From positions 1-18,129 of the forward strand of contig CALGRR010000097.1 in the NCBI GenBank assembly GCA_937880805.1: a stretch of 18,129 bases of DNA. The letters run 5' to 3'. This stretch comes from an uncultured Clostridia bacterium (GTDB taxonomy: Bacteria > Bacillota > Clostridia > Oscillospirales > Acutalibacteraceae). The position numbers were made by a program, and so were the translations under genes. Below the pieces are notes generated by a model that ran no database searches, was not told the DNA's origin, and saw only the letters and a list, made by a program, of their open reading frames with translations. This document shows, piece by piece, positions 13,320 to 18,129 of this stretch (position 1 is the first letter of the stretch; every line of letters starts with the position of its first letter).

Positions 13320-13928
13320 TTATGCCCAAGGATTTGCGCTTTCGGGCTGACGGATACCGACAAGGATAAACTGCTCCCAGAGATACCATTTGCCGTCCTT
13401 TGCCTTACGCATCTGAACGCTTCTGGGAGCGTCTGCACCGCCCGATGTGATATAAAGCGTTGCATAACCCTCATTCTGATATGAATAGGGACTTTCGCTG
13501 ACGATTATTGTATAGGGTTCTGCAGGAGTATAATCGTTTGCAGGAGTTGAGCCCTCAAAATATGAGCGGGGAACATAATCGCTGTCACGGAATCTGTCTG
13601 CAATAAATGACATATCTCCGCCGCTTAATGGTCTTGGTCCACGAAGGAAGTTAACCATCTGCAAAGCAAGGTCTTTGTTCTGCGGATAATAGCAGAAGGC
13701 AAGAACGGTCATTGCGGCTGTTTCAAACGGAGTTGACAAAGCAGCCTGAGGCAGAGAAGCAAATTCCTCAAAAGATGAGGGCAGAGAAGAAAAAACAATT
13801 TTTTCTTTCTTGTTTCCGAGATTGCTGACTGCTGATGTTGCTTTGTTGAAGCCCTGTGTTACAGCAGAATTCACGCTCTTTTTAATAGCGTTTTCCGCTT
13901 TGCTTTTGAACATATCAAAAAGTGCCAT
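13320..13928 (-). CDS. DUF6935-like protein
   Basis: A 202-aa cytoplasmic protein starting MALFDMFKSKAENAIKKSVN, an amphipathic, membrane-touching type of N-terminus. The main domain (about 46-202) shows a strongly conserved block style: LPQAALSTPFETAAMTVLA, FLRGPRPLSGGDMSFIADRF, VPRSYFEGSTPANDYTP, TSGGADAPRSVQMR, and the end GKWYLWEQF...NPWA. I recognise this as the DUF6935 type, a domain of unknown function that I recall beside SPFH/TPM/zinc-ribbon genes. No catalytic residues are assigned. The ribosome site AGGAGTG overlaps the stop region of the TPM gene (13-bp gap), so the two are probably translated together. Confidence 0.7.
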   Translation of the reverse strand: MALFDMFKSKAENAIKKSVNSAVTQGFNKATSAVSNLGNKKEKIVFSSLPSSFEEFASLPQAALSTPFETAAMTVLAFCYYPQNKDLALQMVNFLRGPRPLSGGDMSFIADRFRDSDYVPRSYFEGSTPANDYTPAEPYTIIVSESPYSYQNEGYATLYITSGGADAPRSVQMRKAKDGKWYLWEQFILVGIRQPESANPWA

Positions 13929-13941
13929 ATATAATCACTCC

Positions 13942-15159
13942 TTAGAATTTTGCACCCGAGCCGCTGTGAGTTCTGCCTGAAGAGCTTGTGTGCGTTGAGT
14001 CATCGTCGCTGCTGTCGCTTGTCTGCTTGGGCTTTGTGTCAACGAACGAATATGCATATACATCCTGAGCGCCCGTAACAACCATACTGCCCTGACGGGT
14101 ATAAACCTTTGCGTGATTCTGAGCAACAACGCTCTTGTTCTTTGAAGTCATTGAGCCTGTGATAAGCAGACCGACAACTGCACCGACAAGTGCAAGAACA
14201 AAGAGCCAGATAACGGGAGTGCCGGGCTTGAGCTGTTCTTCCGCTCTGTCAAGGTAAGTATTGAATGCCTTTTCGTAGTCTTCGGCAATAAGATAATCCT
14301 TCATATCGGCAATAATGCCGTCTCTGATTCCCTCAAAGAAAACACCTGAGCCATTACCGTGGGTTGTGATATAGATTTCTCTTTCGCCTTCTTCGCCGGG
14401 TTTATAAACAACAAGCATACCGTCATCGTTTTCGCCGTAGCCGTAGCCGTTGAAATCATAATAATCATCGGCATAAGCCTCAGCTATAAGTCCGCCGAAA
14501 TCGTAAGTTGTGTGGATTGCAACTTCCATTTCATATTCTTCTGCAATTTTTTCACATCTTGCAAGAAGCTCCGCTTCAACGTCATCGGGAATGAGGTCTG
14601 CATCGTCGGTAACAAGAGGAAGTGTTCTTTCAACCTTTTCAATAATTGTTACATATGAATTTGATTCTGTAACAGCCTCTTTATTGCCTTCGGAAGGCTC
14701 AGCATATGCAGCATTTTCAAGAGCTGTTTCAGCCGTCGCATAGAAGCTCATAAGACCGCCGTAATAGCTTTCATTTGAATCGTAAACGGTTTTCATTGCA
14801 TTAAGAATATTATCGTTGAAAATATTCTTTTCATCGCCTTCGATGTAATAGTCATAAACCTTTTCTTCGGTGTTATGAACATAAACGATTGCATTTTCCG
14901 CATCTGTATATGCATCGTATGCTTCCCTTGCGTATGCGGCATTTGTTTCGCCGAAGTTATCGCTGATAATGCAGAAGATAACGGCATAACCGCTTTCGTT
15001 TTCTATGCTCGCAGCATAGTTGTTGAGTTCATAGAGTTCGCTGTCCGAAAGATGATAATCGGGGTCATAAACATACTGGCTTGTATAAGCCGATGCGGAA
15101 AGCGCCATTGAAAGGCAGACCGTAGCCGCAATGAGAATTGCAAAAATCTTTTTAGTCAT
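13942..15159 (-). CDS. TPM-domain membrane protein (YdjH-like) with two TPM-like domains
   Basis: A 405-aa protein with a Sec signal peptide (cleavage near SASA, residue 24). Two TPM-like domains lie outside the membrane: about 33-150 (divergent, YHLSDSELYELNNYAASIE, then AENAIVYVHN) and about 182-310 (VTDDADLIPDDVEAEL, then GYGYGENDDGMLVVYKPGE, the usual acidic core). A single transmembrane helix follows (about 315-336), then a cytoplasmic tail ending SSSGRTHSGSGAKF, similar to the Ser/Gly-rich end of other TPM proteins. In Bacillus the TPM protein YdjH pairs with YdjG at the membrane; the neighbour upstream here is YdjG-like. The second TPM domain may be structural or an added ligand-binding surface. 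The start has AAGGAGGTG overlapping the stop of the upstream gene. Confidence 0.85.
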   Translation of the reverse strand: MTKKIFAILIAATVCLSMALSASAYTSQYVYDPDYHLSDSELYELNNYAASIENESGYAVIFCIISDNFGETNAAYAREAYDAYTDAENAIVYVHNTEEKVYDYYIEGDEKNIFNDNILNAMKTVYDSNESYYGGLMSFYATAETALENAAYAEPSEGNKEAVTESNSYVTIIEKVERTLPLVTDDADLIPDDVEAELLARCEKIAEEYEMEVAIHTTYDFGGLIAEAYADDYYDFNGYGYGENDDGMLVVYKPGEEGEREIYITTHGNGSGVFFEGIRDGIIADMKDYLIAEDYEKAFNTYLDRAEEQLKPGTPVIWLFVLALVGAVVGLLITGSMTSKNKSVVAQNHAKVYTRQGSMVVTGAQDVYAYSFVDTKPKQTSDSSDDDSTHTSSSGRTHSGSGAKF

Positions 15160-15174
15160 TTCTTCCGCACCTCC

Positions 15175-16254
15175 TTAAAGTGATGAAATAATGTTGATAA
15201 TTATGTAGATAAGAGCGCCCACAGCCGCACCGCCGAGACCGCCGATGAGCTTGGCTTTCTTTTCTTCCGTGGGGATATTGCCGACGAATTTACCCGTTTG
15301 ACCGTTCATTGCGAAGGTGTGATTCTGACCCTTCCACTTTACATTGAGAATCCACACGGGATAAAGAGCATACTTATATGAGCCGTTTGCAACCTGCATT
15401 GCCGCCTGCATGGGAGTTACGGCATTGTAGCCCTCAACGGTATCTTCAAACGCATCAAGTGCGCTTGCCTGAATTCTCTCGTTTGCTCTGCCCATACTCT
15501 GGTTTACGTCAACGTCATATTTATCTGCAAGGTAGCCTGCAAGATACGCCGTGTTGAAAGGTACGGCTTCGTTGAGATTGAAGGGCTCGATTGACTCCAT
15601 AAGGTCGTCGGGCATTTTTGTTGAGCCGTCAACGGGAACATTGTCAAAGCCGATTGAGCCGCTTCTGTAAACGTTGTAAGCGGTTGTTTCGGTGTATTCG
15701 TTCTTACTGTCCGACCAATGCCTATATTTTTCAGCCTGATATGTTGCGTTGACAACCGCATCGCAGCTGAAAAGCCAATGAGGAACATAAACACCCTTTA
15801 CTTCGTCAAGCTTGTTTTCGGCAAGGAATGCCTTGGGAACAAACTTTTTGCCTCTGAAATGCTTTTTGAGCGCTTCCTTTGCGGCTTTTTTATCGAGCTT
15901 GAAAGGAATGACAAGGTCGGGTCTGAGAGCACCCGAGAACTGACCCTTCATAACAACCTGATTGCCGCAATAAGGGCAGCTTGTTGCGCCCGTTGTCTGA
16001 TCGGCAACGATTTCGCCGCCGCAGGAATTGCAGGCATAAACGCTCATACCGTCTGTTTCGCCTGCACCCCACTGACTGCCCTGCGAGTTCCAGTTAATCT
16101 GTTCAACAGTATTTGCCGCAAATTCTTCTGCCTGCTGCATAGCGGGAATATCAAATTCCGCATCGCAATAAGGACATTTAAGTCGCTGTGCACCGGCGTT
16201 GAATTCAACCGCACCGCCGCAGCACGGACATTTCTGTTCAAGTAATGTTGACAA
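15175..16254 (-). CDS. YdjG-like double zinc-ribbon membrane protein
   Basis: A 359-aa protein with two zinc ribbons at the N-terminus: C9-x2-C12...C27-x2-C30 (KCPCCGG, KCPYCDAEF) and C75-x2-C78...C93-x2-C96 (CNSCGGE, SCPYCGNQ). A conserved soluble domain follows (VIPFKLDKKAAKEALKKHF, then GVYVPHWLFSCDAVV, then YPVWILNVKWKGQ), and the end is a transmembrane helix (about 336-358). This layout matches YdjG of the Bacillus PspA-linked ydjFGHI operon, often misannotated as a PriA-like helicase because of the ribbons. The start is TTG (16252-16254): AGGAGG lies 9 bases upstream inside the last codons of the previous gene, and there is no nearby ATG in frame. It overlaps functionally with its neighbours: 2 bp after the small membrane protein and 15 bp before the TPM gene. 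Confidence 0.85.
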   Translation of the reverse strand: MSTLLEQKCPCCGGAVEFNAGAQRLKCPYCDAEFDIPAMQQAEEFAANTVEQINWNSQGSQWGAGETDGMSVYACNSCGGEIVADQTTGATSCPYCGNQVVMKGQFSGALRPDLVIPFKLDKKAAKEALKKHFRGKKFVPKAFLAENKLDEVKGVYVPHWLFSCDAVVNATYQAEKYRHWSDSKNEYTETTAYNVYRSGSIGFDNVPVDGSTKMPDDLMESIEPFNLNEAVPFNTAYLAGYLADKYDVDVNQSMGRANERIQASALDAFEDTVEGYNAVTPMQAAMQVANGSYKYALYPVWILNVKWKGQNHTFAMNGQTGKFVGNIPTEEKKAKLIGGLGGAAVGALIYIIINIISSL

Positions 16255-16256
16255 GG

Positions 16257-16790
16257 TTAATTACCTCCTTGCGTTTTGTATTGTTCAAGAATTTTATAGA
16301 ACGCCGAAAAGAAACCGTATCCTTGTTCGGGAAGGTCATAGTCTGATCTTACAGAATAATATTCGTTGTCGCCGTAAGCAAAGCTTACAGAGGTTATCGG
16401 TGCATCAAGAAGCTGTTCCTCGCTGTACTTGAGTTCACCCCAGCCGAGAACACCGTATTCACTGCATTTCTGTCTTATCTGTTCAATGGCGGTGATGTCA
16501 ATCTGATAGCTTGCAGACTCTTCCTCTGCTCCGACAAACGGCTGATTATAATATTCAAACCAGACCTCGTTGTTTTCGTTAAGGAAGATTCTCATACTCA
16601 TTGAGCCGCCGTTCATTCCACCGCCCGAGGAATAGGAGCAGGAAATAACCGTATCGGATAAATCCCGTTCCATTCCGCCTTTATCGGGCACATAAAACTT
16701 TGTTTTGTAATACCACACGCCGACCGCTGCGGCAATGGCAACAGCACCAACCAGAATCACGGTTATCGCAACTTTCATTCCGTTATTCAT
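16257..16790 (-). CDS. Single-pass membrane protein of unknown function
   Basis: A 177-aa protein with one N-terminal transmembrane helix (about 6-27, MKVAITVILVGAVAIAAAVG) and an outside domain of about 145 residues. The domain has a Gly/Ser/Met-rich turn (GGGMNGGSMSMRIFLN) and alternating strands, ending in a helix (FFSAFYKILEQY). I do not recognise the family and see no catalytic motif. Its ATG shares one base with the TGA of the upstream DUF4428 gene (TGATG), a classical translational coupling site, and its own stop is 2 bp from the YdjG-like gene. Its position suggests that it is a subunit or partner of the same membrane complex. Confidence 0.75.
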   Translation of the reverse strand: MNNGMKVAITVILVGAVAIAAAVGVWYYKTKFYVPDKGGMERDLSDTVISCSYSSGGGMNGGSMSMRIFLNENNEVWFEYYNQPFVGAEEESASYQIDITAIEQIRQKCSEYGVLGWGELKYSEEQLLDAPITSVSFAYGDNEYYSVRSDYDLPEQGYGFFSAFYKILEQYKTQGGN

Positions 16791-17806
16791 CAGTTAGCCT
16801 TGGGAGTTCCGCAGCAAGCGCAGAATGCACCGCTGTCATTTGTTGCGTTGCAAGCGGGGCAAACCCAGTTCTGTGCAACGGGAGCCTGTGCAGGCTGCTG
16901 TGCATAGGGATTAGGCTGCTGCTGTGCGTAAGGATTCTGCTGTGCATAGGGGTTTGCCTGAGGCTGACCGTAAGGATTCTGCTGTGCGTAGGGGTTTGCC
17001 TGAGGCTGTGCATAAGGATTTGCCTGAGGCTGACCGTAGGGATTCTGCTGTGCATAGGGGTTTGCCTGAGGCTGACCGTAGGGATTCTGCTGTGCATAGG
17101 GATTTGCCTGAGGCTGACCGTAAGCGTTTGCAGGTGCATAACCCTGATTCATAGGCATACCGTTATTCATACCCATACCGCCATTCATCATATTGGGCAT
17201 TGCGCCGCCTCTGCCGGGAGTGAGGGTATTGATAACTTCCATAGCCATCTGCTGATATTTGTTGTATTCCATTGTGCCCATACCCTCAACACGGAAAGTA
17301 TTGAGCTGAACTCTGAAATCATCAAAATAGGGATTGTTTACCGCAAATTCAAGAATGAAGTTATAGTAGAACTTATATCTGGGAGGATTGTAGCTTACTC
17401 TCTGACCGTCTTTGCCCTGAGTATAGATTTCGTCCTTATCCTCATCAATCTTGAGGTTGCAGCTCATAATTGAGGAAAGAGCCATAACGTCGGGATTCTC
17501 GTCATCCCAGTTGTTGGGGCTGAGAGATGAAACAACAAAGTTGCCGTTAGCCATATCAACATAAATCTTCTTGCCGTCACCGAAAGTGAGGTTGGGTCTG
17601 AATGCATTGAGAGCCTGCTTATTCTGCTCTCTGTATGCAAGCTGCTGCTTGATTTCGTCGATTGTTGAGCTTCTTCTGTCGCTGAAGAAGGGTGAAAGCT
17701 TCTTTGCGCAATCCTTACACATATTGCCGTCTTCAAGCTTTCTGTTGCCGAGAAGTCCTATTTTTTCGCCGCAGATGTCACAAAATTTCTTATCAAAAAG
17801 TCCCAT
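16790..17806 (-). CDS. DUF4428 and zinc-ribbon protein with a repetitive Gln/Pro/Asn/Tyr linker
   Basis: A 338-aa cytoplasmic protein. Residues 9-33 form a DUF4428-type zinc finger (C9-x2-C12 ... C30-x2-C33; KKFCDICGEKIGLLGNRK). About 70-205 is a globular domain of unknown function (IYVDMANGNFVVSSLS, YKFYYNFILEFAVNN). From about 205 comes a Met/Asn/Gly stretch, then a low-complexity array of NPYAQQ and NPYGQPQA units, and finally a zinc ribbon C316-x2-C319-x9-C329-x2-C332. The repeat array is exact enough at DNA level to be a slippage site. Similar linkers end in zinc ribbons in many SPFH-partner proteins. Start ATG with GGAG 8-11 bases upstream; 42 bp after the previous gene and overlapping the next by one base. 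Confidence 0.82.
   Translation of the reverse strand: MGLFDKKFCDICGEKIGLLGNRKLEDGNMCKDCAKKLSPFFSDRRSSTIDEIKQQLAYREQNKQALNAFRPNLTFGDGKKIYVDMANGNFVVSSLSPNNWDDENPDVMALSSIMSCNLKIDEDKDEIYTQGKDGQRVSYNPPRYKFYYNFILEFAVNNPYFDDFRVQLNTFRVEGMGTMEYNKYQQMAMEVINTLTPGRGGAMPNMMNGGMGMNNGMPMNQGYAPANAYGQPQANPYAQQNPYGQPQANPYAQQNPYGQPQANPYAQPQANPYAQQNPYGQPQANPYAQQNPYAQQQPNPYAQQPAQAPVAQNWVCPACNATNDSGAFCACCGTPKAN
16895..17128. repeat. In-frame tandem repeats of 42 bp coding for a 14-aa unit
   Basis: Units starting at 16932, 16974, 17040 and 17082 are nearly identical over 42 bp and code for NPYGQPQANPYAQQ. The step from 16974 to 17040 is 66 bp, that is one unit plus a 24-bp half unit (NPYAQPQA). More degenerate NPYAQQ units lie toward 16895. 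All steps are multiples of three, so unit gain or loss keeps the frame. Confidence 0.9.
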
Positions 17807-17848
17807 AATAATTTTCTCCTTTTAAAATAAATATTTATTACAATTTAA

Positions 17849-18129
17849 TTATTTAGCATCGCTTTCGTTGAAGATGTCGCCGCACTCGGGGCAGAACTTG
17901 GGAGGATTGTGGGGGTCTTCGGGCTTCCAGCCGCATTTGTCGCACTGATAAAGAGGTGCACCTTCAGGCTTTTTGCCGCCACAGTTGGGGCAGAACTTGC
18001 CTTTATTCACTGCACCACAAGAGCAGGTCCAACCTTCAGCTTCAGGCTTCTTTGCACCGCATTCTGTGCAGAAATTACCGCTTACCGTTGCACCGCAAGC
18101 ACATTTCCAGCCGTTTGCGGGTGCTGCGG
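17849..18129 (-). CDS. C-terminus of a three-zinc-ribbon protein, probably SPFH/YdjI-like (partial)
   Basis: The last 92 codons of a minus-strand gene that begins beyond the right edge, with stop TAA at 17849-17851. It is too short to appear as a complete reading frame, but its content is clear. It holds two ribbons of the W-x-C-x-C-G type (NGWKCACGATVSGNFCTECG and GWTCSCGAVNKGKFCPNCGG) and a third ribbon of the form QCDKCGWKPED...KFCPECGD. This exact succession, with the rubredoxin-like last ribbon, is how I remember the tails of SPFH-domain 'virion core protein-like' (YdjI-type) proteins of Clostridia. The SPFH part itself is outside the window, so the family call is inference from the tail and from the YdjG/TPM genes that follow. 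It lies 42 bp before the DUF4428 gene. Confidence 0.7.
   Translation of the reverse strand, partial: AAPANGWKCACGATVSGNFCTECGAKKPEAEGWTCSCGAVNKGKFCPNCGGKKPEGAPLYQCDKCGWKPEDPHNPPKFCPECGDIFNESDAK

Noticed and set aside
15175..16254. PriA-type helicase annotation for the double zinc-ribbon protein
   Set aside because: No Walker or helicase motifs are present; the ribbons, soluble domain and terminal membrane helix fit a YdjG-like protein.
16895..17128. CRISPR array or non-coding satellite
   Set aside because: Units are adjacent without unique spacers, lie in frame inside the DUF4428 gene and encode a low-complexity linker.
16700..17473. 257-aa plus-strand reading frame rich in Leu, Cys and Arg
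   Set aside because: It is the antisense of the repeat region and its flanks, has no ribosome site, and its periodic protein sequence is a by-product of the 42-bp repeats.

Overview
The window looks like a piece of chromosome from an anaerobic low-to-mid GC Bacillota, most likely class Clostridia (Ruminococcaceae/Oscillospiraceae-type gut or rumen bacterium). This rests on the AGGAGG-type ribosome binding sites, the near-consensus sigma-A promoters, the many MKK... lipoproteins and secreted proteins, the BspA-type leucine-rich repeats, the GH16 enzymes and the SPFH/TPM/zinc-ribbon gene cluster. No rRNA, tRNA or CRISPR array was found.

Left part (1-3960), a carbohydrate and surface locus. Two tandem GH16 beta-glucanase-like genes (minus strand) are transcribed from a promoter at 1994-2022. 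They diverge from a plus-strand BspA-like LRR lipoprotein gene with a perfect TTGACA-N17-TATAAT promoter. An imperfect dyad lies between the two promoters. Hairpin terminators close both units.

Middle part (3960-7900). A YgjV-family membrane protein gene is followed by a roughly 660-bp stretch without an intact gene. That stretch holds decayed coding fragments, one clearly from a tyrosine recombinase, so it looks like the scar of a lost mobile element. Next to it is an 875-aa SF2 DEAH helicase with two transmembrane helices inserted between the motor and an unrecognised C-terminal domain.

Right part (7900-18129+), one long minus-strand gene train that enters from beyond the right edge and ends at a strong terminator at 7906-7933. 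In order of transcription it holds: the C-terminus of a protein with three zinc ribbons (probably SPFH/YdjI-like); a DUF4428 plus zinc-ribbon protein with a 14-aa repeat linker; a single-pass membrane protein; a YdjG-like double zinc-ribbon membrane protein (TTG start); a TPM-domain protein with an apparently duplicated TPM domain; a DUF6935-like protein; a small protein with two zinc ribbons; a secreted protein with InlB-type repeats and an unusual Cys-rich C-terminus; a small lipoprotein; an RsiV-like DUF3298 lipoprotein; and a second secreted InlB-repeat protein with the same C-terminus that is broken by one in-frame TGA. The first seven genes are spaced by -1 to 42 bp, with several ribosome sites overlapping the previous stop codon, so they are very probably co-transcribed and partly coupled.

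The core resembles the Bacillus ydjGHI (PspA-partner) membrane-stress module, enlarged with extra zinc-ribbon proteins and joined to exported proteins. The most novel signals are this enlarged module, the shared CxCxCH...KIVLFFQKLFGNN...CGxxH C-terminus, and the membrane-anchored helicase beside a recombinase scar.
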